In this document: positions 35,936 to 44,801 of the stretch, one piece after another | Layout of the letters: the number at the start of each line of letters is the position of its first letter | How positions within the stretch are numbered: position 1 is the first letter of the stretch | Source of the DNA: Rhodanobacter fulvus Jip2 | Lineage (GTDB): Bacteria > Pseudomonadota > Gammaproteobacteria > Xanthomonadales > Rhodanobacteraceae | Reading direction: 5' to 3' | DNA length: 64,000 nt | Assembly (NCBI RefSeq): GCF_000264315.1 | Contig: NZ_AJXU01000007.1 | Location: 108,600 to 172,599 of the forward strand | The notes under the pieces: model-generated | What the model saw: the letters and a program-made list of their open reading frames with translations, nothing else | Told to the model about the DNA's origin: nothing | The model's database searches: none | Program-made: the position numbers and the translations under genes

Positions 35936-37723
35936 ATGCGATCGACGATGCGCTTCATCGCGCTGGGTTTGGCCGGCTTCATGCTGGTGGCCTGCTCGCA
36001 CAAGGACAAGAACGCACCGCTGGCTTTCGTACCTGCGGACACGCCGTACGCGGTGGCCAACCTGGCAACGCTGGACGATGACACTCGCACCGCCCTGCTG
36101 ACCCAGGCCGACGCGCAGCTGCCGGCCCAACTGGCACAGCTCAATGCCATGGCCGACGACATGGCCGCCAAGGATCCGGATACCGCGCGCCTGCTGCGCG
36201 CGTTCGGCGCCGAGCTGAAAGGCCAGACCGTCGAAACCTTTGCCGCACACGCCGGCATCGACGTGAAGGGCCGGGCCGCCTTTTACGGCCTGGGCCTGGC
36301 ACCGGTGCTGCGGTTCGACCTCAGCGACCCGGCGATGTTCGAGGAGTTCATTGCCCGGCTCGAAACCGCCTATGGCAAGAAACTCGATGCCGCGCAGGAA
36401 GACAAGCAGGCTTATCGCCGCCATGTTTCCACTGCGTCCGGCACCGAGGTGATCCTGGCCATCGTCGGCAAGCAGGCCGTCATCGCCCTGCTTCCCGATA
36501 CGGCCACGCCGAGCCTGCTGCGTCAGGCGCTGGGTCTGGACCGGCCGAAAAAGAGCCTGCAGGACGATGGCCGCCTGAAGACCCTGGCCAAGGCCAAGGG
36601 TTATAAGGACTGGCTGGTCGGCCAGCTGGACCTGACCCGCGCCCTGCCGCTGCTGGCCAGTGGCAACGACCCGTTGTTCGGCGCCATCGAGAAGGCCCGG
36701 GCGCAGGCCGAGTCGGCCAAGACCGGTGAGCCGGTGGCCAACCAGTTGCAGACACCGCCCAGCTGCGCGATCGACGCGGCGCGCATCGCCGCCCGCGTAC
36801 CTGCGCTGAGCTTTGGCTACACGCGGCTTGACCCGAAACATCAGGATGCCCGCTTCGACATCGCGCTGGCGTCCGACATCAGCGAGGCCTTTGCCAGGCT
36901 CAAGGTGGATCTGCCCGGGCTGGGCACGGCCGGCACAGCGCCGTTCGACCTCAGCATCGCGCTGCCGGTCATGTCCTTGCGCACGTTCTGGTCGGCACAG
37001 GCCGATGCCGTAGCCGCCAAGCCATTCACCTGCCCCAAGCTGACCGATCTCAACGACGAGTTCGCCAAGCTCGGCGCCGCCATGCAGCAGGCGGCCATCC
37101 CGCCGTTCGGCGACATGCTCGGTTTGCGGGTGGCGCTGGACACCCTGGTGGCCGCGAAAAACACCTCGCTGCCGACTTTCAGCGGGCGCCTTGTGCTGGG
37201 CACCTCCAACCCCGCCGGCCTGCTCGCCACCGGCCAGATGATGGTGCCGTCGCTGGCGCGGCTGAAGCTCGCCGCGGACGGCAAGCCGATACCGCTGCCG
37301 CAGGATCTGGCGAACATGGTGGGTCAACCGGCATGGCTGGCCATGAGTCCGCATGCACTGGCCATCGGCATCGGTGCCGGCGAAGACGCCAAGCTCGCTG
37401 AAACCCTGAACACACCGGTGGGCGACGCCGGGCGCATGCTGCGGATGCACCTGAACGGCGCGATGTACCTGAGCTGGCTGCAGCTGATGGAGGACAAGGC
37501 CGACAGCCTGGCCGCCGCCACGGCAACCATAAGCCGCGGCGACGACTCCTCGCTGGGTACCGACAACGATGACGCGGCAACCGAGGCCGCCGCCAACGCG
37601 GCCCGTTCCAAGGCCCAGTTCGCCGTCATGAAGGCTCAGGCCGAGCGCGTCGACAGCATCGACGCGGAAATGCACGTCGACGACGATGGCATGGTGATCA
37701 CCAGCCAGACCGTCCTGAAATAG
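35936..37723 (+). CDS. Putative lipoprotein of unknown function
   Basis: 595 residues. The signal peptide ends with a lipobox, MLVAC, so Cys20 is probably acylated. The mature part is soluble, with repeated folds of the type FVPADTPYAVANLATLDD and LRFDLSDPAMFEEFIARLETAYGKKL, a pattern I associate with uncharacterised DUF3352-like envelope proteins; the label is tentative. AGGGG precedes ATG 35936. CATAAT at 35894-35899 may be the -10 box. A perfect hairpin follows the stop. Confidence 0.7.
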   Translation: MRSTMRFIALGLAGFMLVACSHKDKNAPLAFVPADTPYAVANLATLDDDTRTALLTQADAQLPAQLAQLNAMADDMAAKDPDTARLLRAFGAELKGQTVETFAAHAGIDVKGRAAFYGLGLAPVLRFDLSDPAMFEEFIARLETAYGKKLDAAQEDKQAYRRHVSTASGTEVILAIVGKQAVIALLPDTATPSLLRQALGLDRPKKSLQDDGRLKTLAKAKGYKDWLVGQLDLTRALPLLASGNDPLFGAIEKARAQAESAKTGEPVANQLQTPPSCAIDAARIAARVPALSFGYTRLDPKHQDARFDIALASDISEAFARLKVDLPGLGTAGTAPFDLSIALPVMSLRTFWSAQADAVAAKPFTCPKLTDLNDEFAKLGAAMQQAAIPPFGDMLGLRVALDTLVAAKNTSLPTFSGRLVLGTSNPAGLLATGQMMVPSLARLKLAADGKPIPLPQDLANMVGQPAWLAMSPHALAIGIGAGEDAKLAETLNTPVGDAGRMLRMHLNGAMYLSWLQLMEDKADSLAAATATISRGDDSSLGTDNDDAATEAAANAARSKAQFAVMKAQAERVDSIDAEMHVDDDGMVITSQTVLK

Positions 37724-37737
37724 CCGCTTTCCGCCGC

Positions 37738-37759
37738 CCGGCGCCGCCTTTGGCGCCGG
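37738..37759 (+). terminator. GC hairpin after the lipoprotein gene
   Basis: CCGGCGCC (37738-37745) pairs perfectly with GGCGCCGG (37752-37759) across a six-base loop. There is no T tract, so termination would be weak or Rho-assisted. Confidence 0.4.
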
Positions 37760-37827
37760 TGCGGCCGGACCGGTCGACTTCCGCGCCGCAGGCTCTAAGA
37801 TGAGCACTACTTCTTCAGGAGCTCATC

Positions 37828-38583
37828 ATGCAAAGCGGCAATCCGGCCATCAACAAGAACACCTTCCTGGACGCGGCCAGCGGCGCTCTGGTTGCCCATG
37901 GCGACAGCACCATGACGATCAACGGCACGGTCAACAAGACCGGCCTGCTGCTGATCCTGGTGCTGGTCGGGGCGATGTACAGCTGGAGCCATTTCAGCGG
38001 CCCGGAGAGTGCGCCCGCGCTTTATCCGCTGATCCTGGGCGGCGCGATCGGCGGACTGATCCTGGCCCTCGTCACCACCTTCAAGAAAACCTGGGCGCCG
38101 TTCACCGCACCGATGTACGCGTTGGTGGAAGGCGTCTTCATCGGCGCGCTGTCGGCCATCTTCGAAGTGCGTTTCCCCGGCATCGTGATGCAGGCCGTCG
38201 GCCTCACCTTCGGCACCATGGCGGCACTGCTGCTGGCGTACCGCAGCGGACTGATCCGCGCCACCGAGAAATTCAAGCTGGGCGTGGTCGCGGCCACCGG
38301 CGGCGTGCTTCTTCTCTATGTCGCCAATTTCGTGATGGGCTTCTTCGGCCACTCGATGGATTTCATCAGCGGCAACAGCACTATGGGCATCGGCTTCAGC
38401 ATCGTGGTGGTGATCATCGCCGCACTGAACCTGGTGCTTGATTTCGACCTGATCGAAACCGGTGCCCGGTCGGGCGCGCCGAAGTACATGGAGTGGTACG
38501 GCGCGTTCGCGCTGGTGGTGACGCTGGTCTGGCTGTATCTGGAATTGCTGCGCCTGCTGTCGAAACTGCAGTCGCGCAATTGA
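37828..38583 (+). CDS. Bax inhibitor-1/YccA-family membrane protein
   Basis: 251 residues with about seven hydrophobic helices (for example GLLLILVLVGAMYSW, ALYPLILGGAIGGLILALV, IVMQAVGLTFGTMAALLLAY, IVVVIIAALNLVLDFDLIE). The DFDLIE segment near residue 208 and the C-terminal helix with WYGAFALVVTLVWLYLELLRLL are characteristic of the BaxI_1 branch. Function in bacteria is unclear; relatives act in membrane protein quality control or ion leak. A 183-base gap follows before the BON gene. Confidence 0.88.
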   Translation: MQSGNPAINKNTFLDAASGALVAHGDSTMTINGTVNKTGLLLILVLVGAMYSWSHFSGPESAPALYPLILGGAIGGLILALVTTFKKTWAPFTAPMYALVEGVFIGALSAIFEVRFPGIVMQAVGLTFGTMAALLLAYRSGLIRATEKFKLGVVAATGGVLLLYVANFVMGFFGHSMDFISGNSTMGIGFSIVVVIIAALNLVLDFDLIETGARSGAPKYMEWYGAFALVVTLVWLYLELLRLLSKLQSRN

Positions 38584-38766
38584 TCCCGTAACGGCAGGAA
38601 AACATGCACGTAACCCTCTCTTCGCGTCGGTGATCGCGGGCTGAACGGGAGCCTCTCGTCCCCACGCGAGGTTCACGGTGCGGCTGGTGCCATGTGCCGC
38701 ACGGACGCCGTGAATGTTGGCGACCGGCTGTCGTATCGACAGACCCCCCACCGCAGGAGAGAGCCC

Positions 38767-39141
38767 ATGCGTAACCAGTCCATGATTCGTCGCACCGTGT
38801 TGGCCGCTGGCCTGACCGCCGCATTTGCGCTGATTCCACTCAGCCAGGTCGCGGCGCAGGATGCCGGCGCCAATGGCTCGATGCAGAGCAGCAATCAGAC
38901 CGTGCCGGACAAGGCCGCCGATGCCTGGATCACCACCAAGGTCAAATCCGAGTTCGGTACCAGCAAGGCCGTGAAGGCGACCGACGTATCGGTCACCACC
39001 GTCGATGGCACGGTCTCCCTCAGCGGCACCGTCGGTTCGGCGCAGGAAAAGCTCGAAGCCGTCCGCGTGGCCAAATCCGTCAAGGGCGTCAAGGGCGTGG
39101 ATGCCAGTGGCCTCACGGTGAGTGCGTCGGCCACCCACTGA
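38767..39141 (+). CDS. Periplasmic BON-domain protein
   Basis: 124 residues: a signal peptide ending VAA, a short Ser/Asn/Gln-rich segment and one BON domain at about 48-120 (DAWITTKVKSEFG, VSVTTVDGTVSLSGTV, AVRVAKSVKGVKGVDAS). BON domains bind membranes or lipids and occur in OsmY-like stress proteins. It stands alone, with its own leader upstream and a strong bidirectional terminator downstream. Confidence 0.88.
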   Translation: MRNQSMIRRTVLAAGLTAAFALIPLSQVAAQDAGANGSMQSSNQTVPDKAADAWITTKVKSEFGTSKAVKATDVSVTTVDGTVSLSGTVGSAQEKLEAVRVAKSVKGVKGVDASGLTVSASATH

Positions 39142-39180
39142 ACAAAGCAGCCGTCGTAATTGTCGCGCCGCGGTGACGCG

Positions 39181-39217
39181 GCAAAAAAAGGGAGCCTCCA
39201 CGGCTCCCTTTTTTTGC
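39181..39217. terminator. Bidirectional terminator between the BON gene and pilU
   Basis: GCAAAAAAAGGGAGCC (39181-39196) and GGCTCCCTTTTTTTGC (39202-39217) form a perfect 16-base-pair stem with a five-base loop; the A and T runs make it work on both strands for these convergent genes. Confidence 0.93.
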
Positions 39218-39233
39218 CAACGGTCAGTGGAAC

Positions 39234-40406
39234 TCAGCGATTCAGCAAATTGCTGCCGGAACCCAGGTTGTTCGGGTCGCGGTCCTCCTCCAGCGCCACG
39301 CCGTCGAGCCCCTGCGCGAGGGTGTGTGCATCGCCGCCTTGCGCCAGCTTGATGCGCAAGCGCACCTCGTTGGCACTGTCGGCATAGCGCAACGCGTCCT
39401 CGTAGGAAATCTCGCCGGCCTGGTAGAGCTCGATCAGGCTCTGGTCGAAGGTCTTCATGCCGAGCAAGGTGGATTCCTTCATCACCTCCTTCAGCTTGTG
39501 GATGTCGCCCTGGCGGATGTAGTCCTGCACCAGCGGCGTACCCAGCAGTATCTCCACCGCCACCCGCCGCGATTTGCCGTCGGGCGTGGGAATGAGCATC
39601 TGCGCCACGATGCCTTTCAGGTTGAGCGAAAGATCCATCAGCAACTGCTGGCGGCGGTCTTCCGTGAAAAAGTGCAGGATGCGATCCATCGCCTGGTTGG
39701 CGTTGTTGGCGTGCAGGGTGCACAGCACCAGGTGGCCGGTTTCGGCAAACGCGATCGCGTGGTCCATGCCCTCGCGCGTACGGATTTCGCCGATCATGAT
39801 CACGTCCGGTGCCTGGCGCAGCGTGTTCTTCAGCGCGTTGTCCCAGCTGTCGGTATCGATGCCGACTTCGCGCTGGGTAATGATGCAGCCCTCGTGCTTG
39901 TGCACGTATTCGATCGGGTCCTCGATGGTGATGATGTGGCCGGTCGAGTTGGCGTTGCGGTAGCCGATCATCGAGGCCAGCGAGGTCGATTTGCCCGAGC
40001 CGGTGGCGCCCACGAAAACGATGATGCCGCGCTTGGTCATCGCCAGTTGCTTGATCACCGGCGGCAGGTTCAATTCCTCCGGCGTGGGGATCTTCGACTC
40101 GATCCGGCGCAGCACCATGCCCACGCAATTGCGCTGGTAGAAACACGACACACGGAAGCGGCCCACGCCTTGCGCCGAGATCGCGAACTGGCATTCGTGC
40201 GTTTTCTCGAACTCCTCGCGCTGCCCCGGCGTCATCACGTTCAACACCATGTCGCGCGCCTGCTGCACCGACAGCGGGCTCTGCGTGATCGGCACGATGC
40301 GCCCCTGCACCTTCATCGACGGCGCCACACCCGCCGTGATGAACAGATCCGATGCCTTCTTGTGCACCATCAGTTTCAGGAACGAGGTGAAATCGAAATC
40401 GCTCAT
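39234..40406 (-). CDS. pilU: Type IV pilus retraction ATPase PilU
   Basis: 390-residue PilT-family hexameric ATPase that assists PilT in pulling pili back. Walker A GATGSGKST at 133-141, Asp box IEDPIEYVH, Walker B region DVIMIGEIRTREG and the His box TGHLVLCTLHANN. The longer C-terminal tail distinguishes PilU from PilT. SD GGGGG lies eight bases before the ATG and 14 bases after a 28-base repeat hairpin arm. Same strand as pilT, 172 bases downstream of it. Confidence 0.96.
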   Translation of the reverse strand: MSDFDFTSFLKLMVHKKASDLFITAGVAPSMKVQGRIVPITQSPLSVQQARDMVLNVMTPGQREEFEKTHECQFAISAQGVGRFRVSCFYQRNCVGMVLRRIESKIPTPEELNLPPVIKQLAMTKRGIIVFVGATGSGKSTSLASMIGYRNANSTGHIITIEDPIEYVHKHEGCIITQREVGIDTDSWDNALKNTLRQAPDVIMIGEIRTREGMDHAIAFAETGHLVLCTLHANNANQAMDRILHFFTEDRRQQLLMDLSLNLKGIVAQMLIPTPDGKSRRVAVEILLGTPLVQDYIRQGDIHKLKEVMKESTLLGMKTFDQSLIELYQAGEISYEDALRYADSANEVRLRIKLAQGGDAHTLAQGLDGVALEEDRDPNNLGSGSNLLNR

Positions 40407-40419
40407 GGCGTGTACCCCC

Positions 40420-40573
40420 GGGATTCGGGATTCGGGATTCGGGATTCGTCAAAGCCGTCGATCCGCGAATTGCGCGCGCAACCGATGGTCTGCTTGTTTA
40501 CGCAAGCGCAGGGAAGACGGACGGTAGCGCGATGGCGGCTTTCGCCAATCCCGAATCCCGAATCCCGAATCCC
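40420..40573. repeat. Inverted tandem heptamers between pilT and pilU
   Basis: Four tandem GGGATTC copies (40420-40447) face four AATCCC-type copies in the opposite orientation (40546-40573). The arms match at 27 of 28 positions and enclose about 98 bases. In the pilT-pilU transcript they can form a long stem that ends 13 bases upstream of the pilU start codon. Confidence 0.92.
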
Positions 40574-40578
40574 GACGC

Positions 40579-41616
40579 TCATTTGAAACTATCCTTGTTC
40601 TTCGCATACGACGAGGCCTGCTGGCGTGACACCACGCCGCGCTTGACCAGGTCGAGCAGGCACTGGTCCAGCGTCTGCATGCCAAACTGCTGGCCGGTCT
40701 GGATCGACGAGTACATCTGCGCCACCTTGTCCTCGCGGATCAGGTTGCGGATGGCGGGAATGCCCACCATGATTTCGTGCGCCGCGATGCGGCCGCCGCC
40801 GACCTTCTTCAGCAGCGATTGCGAAATGACCGCGCGCAGGCTTTCGGACAGCATCGAACGCACCATCGGTTTTTCACCGGCGGGAAACACGTCGATGATG
40901 CGGTCGATGGTCTTGGCCGCGGAGCTGGTATGCACGGTGGCGAACACCAGATGCCCCGTTTCCGCCGCGGTCAGCGCCAGCCGGATGGTTTCCAGATCGC
41001 GCAACTCGCCGACCAGGATGTAGTCGGGATCCTCGCGCAGCGCCGAGCGCAGCGCCTCGTTGAAACCGTGCGTGTCGCGGTGCACCTCGCGCTGGTTTAC
41101 CAGGCACTTCTGCGAGGTGTGCACGAACTCGATCGGATCCTCGACCGTCAGCATGTGGCCGTATTCGGTCTTGTTGATGTGGTCGACCATCGCCGCCAGC
41201 GTGGTGGATTTGCCCGAGCCGGTCGGCCCGGTCACCAGGATCAGGCCCTGCGGCTGCTCGATCAGCTCCTTGAAGATGCGCGGGCAGCCGAGGTCTTCCA
41301 GCGTCAGCACTTCGGACGGAATGGTGCGGAACACGGCGCCGGCGCCGCGATTCTGGGTGAATGCATTGACGCGGAAACGCGCCAGGCCGGGAATCTCGAA
41401 CGAAAAGTCGGTCTCGTAGAACTCCTCGTAATCGCGCCGCTGCTTGTCCGACATGATGTCGTAGATCAGCGAGTGCACTTCCTTGTGTTCCAGTGCCGGG
41501 ATGTTGATGCGGCGGACGTCGCCATCAACGCGGATCATCGGCGGCAGGCCCGCGGAAAGGTGCAGATCCGAAGCCTTGTTTTTCACCGAGAACGCAAGCA
41601 GTTCGGCAATGTCCAT
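40579..41616 (-). CDS. pilT: Type IV pilus retraction ATPase PilT
   Basis: 345-residue hexameric motor that depolymerises pilin and drives twitching. Walker A GPTGSGKST at 130-138, Asp box VEDPIEFVH, Walker B region DYILVGELRDLET, His box TGHLVFATVHTSS, and the AIRNLIRE motif at 288-295 that is essential for retraction. The conserved order pilT-pilU is kept. Confidence 0.97.
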   Translation of the reverse strand: MDIAELLAFSVKNKASDLHLSAGLPPMIRVDGDVRRINIPALEHKEVHSLIYDIMSDKQRRDYEEFYETDFSFEIPGLARFRVNAFTQNRGAGAVFRTIPSEVLTLEDLGCPRIFKELIEQPQGLILVTGPTGSGKSTTLAAMVDHINKTEYGHMLTVEDPIEFVHTSQKCLVNQREVHRDTHGFNEALRSALREDPDYILVGELRDLETIRLALTAAETGHLVFATVHTSSAAKTIDRIIDVFPAGEKPMVRSMLSESLRAVISQSLLKKVGGGRIAAHEIMVGIPAIRNLIREDKVAQMYSSIQTGQQFGMQTLDQCLLDLVKRGVVSRQQASSYAKNKDSFK

Positions 41617-42086
41617 CTATCGTTCCCCTCAAAACCGATCGTCTGGATGCATGGATTGGTGCCGCATGACACGGGGTGCGAAGTTCACCGGGCGAGCCTC
41701 GCCAGCGCAGACGCCGGCCCGATCCGAAAACCCGGCATCCCCTTCCCCTTGCGACCGCTTCGATACTACTCGCGCAAGCCGCTGCGCGGCCACTGTTTCC
41801 CGGGCGGACATCGCAAACTTTCGACGCAGTTTGCACGTCACGCCAGTGGACCCGTCCGACGACGTCGGCAGGCCGGCGGTTTTCCCCGCCATGGCCGGCT
41901 CGGTTAGGCTAGGCAACCCGGCGTGCAAAACCGGGCAGCCGCCACTTCAAGCGTTTCGGGTAGATGTACCGATCTCCCCTTCGGCGCGACGCACCGCCGG
42001 GGTCGGTCATCGGCAACAAGGCAAAACAGGCGTGGCCCGGTTGCTTGTAGCAGGCACCGCGGCAAGGCCCACCAACGAGGATTTTC
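41617..42086. other. 470-base spacer between pilT and proC
   Basis: Divergent spacer with no supported gene. In many gammaproteobacteria yggS lies between pilT and proC; no trace of it is seen here in any frame. A nested hairpin is visible at 41907-41940: GGCT pairs with AGCC outside a CCCGG/CCGGG stem, with an AAAA-containing loop. Its role is unknown; it could be a leader element for proC. An SD (GAGG) lies at 42077-42080. Confidence 0.45.
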
Positions 42087-42908
42087 ATGACACAGATTGC
42101 TTTCATCGGCGGCGGCAACATGGCGCGCAGCCTGATCGGCGGATTGTTGAAGCATGGCGCGGCCCCGGGCGACATCAACGTTGCCGAACCCATGGCCGCC
42201 GCCCGCGAGGCGTTGACGCGCGACCTGGGCGTGACCTGCCATGGTGACAACAAGACCGCGGCAGCCGGCGCCGAGGTGGTTGTGCTGGCGGTGAAGCCCC
42301 AGGTCATGCCGGCCATCCAGGGCGACCTGCGCGACGTGCTGCGGGCCAAATCGCCCCTGCTCATCTCGATCGCCGCCGGCGTGCGCATCGACCAGCTCGA
42401 ACGCTGGTTTGGCGCCTTGCCGATCGTGCGTTGCATGCCCAATACGCCCGCCCTGATCGGCGCAGGGGCCACCGGGCTGTGCGCCAATGCGGCGGTCAGC
42501 GCGGCGCAAAAGGCCAAGGCGCAGGACGTTCTGGGTACCGCTGGCGTCACCCGCTGGATCGATGACGAAGCCCTGATGGATACGGTCACGGCATTGTCCG
42601 GCTCGGGCCCCGCGTATTTCTTTGCCCTGGTCGAGGCGATGGAAGCCGCGGCCGTGGCGCAGGGCCTGCCGCGCGACGCGGCCCGCGCGCTGGCCGCGCA
42701 GACCTGCCTGGGCGCCGGCCGCATGTTGACGGAGGGCGGCGAAGACGCGGCCACCTTGCGCCAGCGCGTCACCTCGCCCAACGGCACCACGCAGGCCGCG
42801 CTGGAAAGCTTTGCCGCCGACGGCCTGCCCGTCATCGTGGCCCATGCCATGGGCGCGGCCAGGAAGCGCGGCGCCGAACTTGCCGCCAGCCTGGATGAGA
42901 CAACGTGA
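42087..42908 (+). CDS. proC: Pyrroline-5-carboxylate reductase
   Basis: 273-residue last enzyme of proline synthesis. NAD(P)-binding glycine motif FIGGGNMARSLIGG at 6-19, VVVLAVKPQ, RCMPNTPALIGAG, and the substrate region GSGPAYFFALVEAMEAAAV with VTSPNGTTQAAL near the C-terminus. It overlaps the YggT gene by four bases. Confidence 0.97.
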   Translation: MTQIAFIGGGNMARSLIGGLLKHGAAPGDINVAEPMAAAREALTRDLGVTCHGDNKTAAAGAEVVVLAVKPQVMPAIQGDLRDVLRAKSPLLISIAAGVRIDQLERWFGALPIVRCMPNTPALIGAGATGLCANAAVSAAQKAKAQDVLGTAGVTRWIDDEALMDTVTALSGSGPAYFFALVEAMEAAAVAQGLPRDAARALAAQTCLGAGRMLTEGGEDAATLRQRVTSPNGTTQAALESFAADGLPVIVAHAMGAARKRGAELAASLDETT

Positions 42909-43480
42909 GCTATCTGCTGAATGCCCTGGGCCTGCTGATCGAGCTGGCCTTCAATGCCGCCGTCACCCTGCTCCTGCTGCGGGTGCTGGCCGAAGCCTGC
43001 CGGGCGGATTTCCACAATCCGCTGAGCCAGTTCGTCTATCGCTATACCAACCCGGTGCTGGCGCCGGTACGGCGGGTGATCCCCAACTGGCGCCGGATCA
43101 ACCTCGCCGCCCTGCTGCTGGCATGGCTGGCGATGCTGCTGAAACGCTGGGTGCTGTTCGCGGTGACGGGCATGATGCCCGGAGTGGCCGGGTTGCTGAT
43201 TTTGTCGCTGGCCGAGCTGCTCGATTTCGCGCTGATGTTCTACCTGATCCTGGTTTTCGCGTGGTCGTTGCTGAGCATGTTCGCGGTCGATCAGCGCCAT
43301 CCGGTCCTGCGGCTGCTGGATACCATCGTGGCGCCATTGATGCGACCGCTGCGCGGGCGACTGGTCGTGGGCATGATCGATTTCGCGCCGATGGCGGTGA
43401 TGATCGCGCTGCTGCTGGCGCGCATGCTGATCGCCGCGCCGCTGCTGGACCTGGGCATGCGACTGGCCTTGGCGCGTTGA
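42905..43480 (+). CDS. YggT-family membrane protein (two YGGT repeats)
   Basis: 191 residues with four hydrophobic helices in two repeats; each repeat has the YGGT signature with a PhhxhhR segment (NPLSQFVYRYTNPVLAPVRRVIP; HPVLRLLDTIVAPLMRPLRG). The GTG start overlaps the proC stop. YggT has been linked to osmotic or cation tolerance and shares its neighbourhood with proC widely. Confidence 0.9.
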   Translation: MSYLLNALGLLIELAFNAAVTLLLLRVLAEACRADFHNPLSQFVYRYTNPVLAPVRRVIPNWRRINLAALLLAWLAMLLKRWVLFAVTGMMPGVAGLLILSLAELLDFALMFYLILVFAWSLLSMFAVDQRHPVLRLLDTIVAPLMRPLRGRLVVGMIDFAPMAVMIALLLARMLIAAPLLDLGMRLALAR

Positions 43481-43513
43481 GCTTTACCTGAGGCCGGCAC
43501 TGACCGAGCCGGC

Positions 43514-44311
43514 TCAGCGAAGCGCCCACGCGGCAATGATGCGATGGATTTCGTCCAGCCCATCGAACAACGCGGCCGGGCCCGGTTGCAGGATGATTGG
43601 CGACTTGATCTCGTACAGGTCGCCGCTTTGCACGGCGGGAATGGCCTCCCAGCCCGCTCGTGCCGCGACTTTCTCCGGCCGGAAACGCTTGCCGCACCAT
43701 GAGCCGAGGATGATGTCCGGCGCGCGCCGCACCACCTCGTCGCCGTTCGCCAGGATGCGCTGTCTGGCCAACGGCTCACGGGCCAGCTCGGGAAAGCAGT
43801 CGTCGCCGCCGGCGATGCCGATGATCTCGGCGACCCAGCGGATGCCGGTGATGATGGGCTCGTCCCATTCCTCGAAGTACACCCTCGGCCGCCGCGGCAA
43901 GCTTGCGACGGCGGCGCGGATATCGGCCATGTGCCGCTCCGCCCGCTGCACATACGCTTCGGCTTTGGCGCCCGCACCCACCATCGCGCCCAGCCGGCGG
44001 ATATAGGCGAGGATGCCGTCCACGCTGCGATGGTTGCTGATCCACACCTCGACGCCCGCCTTGATCAGCTCGCGCGCGATATCCGCCTGGATATCGGAAA
44101 AGCCGATCGCCAGGTCGGGCTCCAGTTTCAGTATCTCGCCGATTTTCGCGCTGGTGAAGGCCGAAACCCTGGGCTTTTCCCGCCGCGCCTGCGGTGGGCG
44201 CACGGTGAAACCGGAGATGCCGACGATGCGGTGCGCCTCGCCCAGCGCGTAGAGCACCTCGGTGGGTTCCTCGGTGAGGCAGACGATGCGTTGCGGGTAG
44301 GCGTCGGGCAT
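43514..44311 (-). CDS. BtuF-like ABC substrate-binding-fold protein without signal peptide
   Basis: 265 residues with the two-lobed class III binding-protein fold of cobalamin/siderophore carriers: RIVCLTEEPTEVLYALGEAHRIVGIS, KLEPDLAIGFSDIQ, a helix linker, and RVYFEEWDEPIITGIRWVAEIIGIAGGDD. The N-terminus begins MPDAYPQRIVCL, with no export signal, and no upstream in-frame start that would add one is seen. It may therefore be cytoplasmic, or the true start may be missed. Follows yjbQ by 46 bases on the same strand. Confidence 0.78.
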   Translation of the reverse strand: MPDAYPQRIVCLTEEPTEVLYALGEAHRIVGISGFTVRPPQARREKPRVSAFTSAKIGEILKLEPDLAIGFSDIQADIARELIKAGVEVWISNHRSVDGILAYIRRLGAMVGAGAKAEAYVQRAERHMADIRAAVASLPRRPRVYFEEWDEPIITGIRWVAEIIGIAGGDDCFPELAREPLARQRILANGDEVVRRAPDIILGSWCGKRFRPEKVAARAGWEAIPAVQSGDLYEIKSPIILQPGPAALFDGLDEIHRIIAAWALR

Positions 44312-44357
44312 GTGCGGCCTCAGCCAGGCATGGCGTGCAGCGGCGCGGCCCGGGTCG

Positions 44358-44801
44358 TCAGCATCCCAGGACCGTCACGGTGACCTGGCGCTGATGCGGG
44401 TGCGTTCGATGCTCCCACAGGTAAATGCCCTGCCAGGTGCCCAACCGCAGGCGGCCGCCGCCGACGGGCACCGCAAGGCTGACCCCGCCGAGGATCGAAC
44501 GGATATGCGCAGGCATGTCGTCCGGGCCTTCCGCGTCGTGCCGGAACATCGGATCACCATCGGGCACCACACGCGCCATCCAGCGTTCCAGGTCGCCACG
44601 CACCGACGGGTCGGCGTTTTCGCAGATCAGCAACGAGCAACTGGTGTGCGCCGTAAACACCTGCGCGATACCCGTCTGCACGCCACTGGCGGCCACCAGC
44701 TCGGCGACGTCGCGGGTGATCTCGCTGAAACCGCGGCCGCGGGTGGCGACCGTGAAGCCGTTCTGGTCGACCAGCCGACAGGGTTGGGCGCCGCCGTTCA
44801 T
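44358..44801 (-). CDS. yjbQ: YjbQ (UPF0047) family protein
   Basis: 147 residues with the family hallmarks: GFTVATRGRGFSEITRDV, FTAHTSCSLLICENADPSV, the metal-ligand His in RHDAEGPDDMPAHIRS, and LGTWQGIYLWEHR. E. coli YjbQ has weak thiamine-phosphate synthase activity, but the true function is unsettled. Overlaps pdxH by four bases. Confidence 0.92.
   Translation of the reverse strand: MNGGAQPCRLVDQNGFTVATRGRGFSEITRDVAELVAASGVQTGIAQVFTAHTSCSLLICENADPSVRGDLERWMARVVPDGDPMFRHDAEGPDDMPAHIRSILGGVSLAVPVGGGRLRLGTWQGIYLWEHRTHPHQRQVTVTVLGC

Noticed and set aside
40420..40573. CRISPR-like array at the pilT-pilU spacer.
   Set aside because: The units are 7-base tandem copies without spacers, in two inverted blocks, and no cas genes are present.
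41907..41940. c-di-GMP (GEMM) or cobalamin riboswitch before proC.
   Set aside because: The hairpin lacks the conserved GEMM tetraloop/receptor sequences and the B12 box, so only an unnamed structure is supported.
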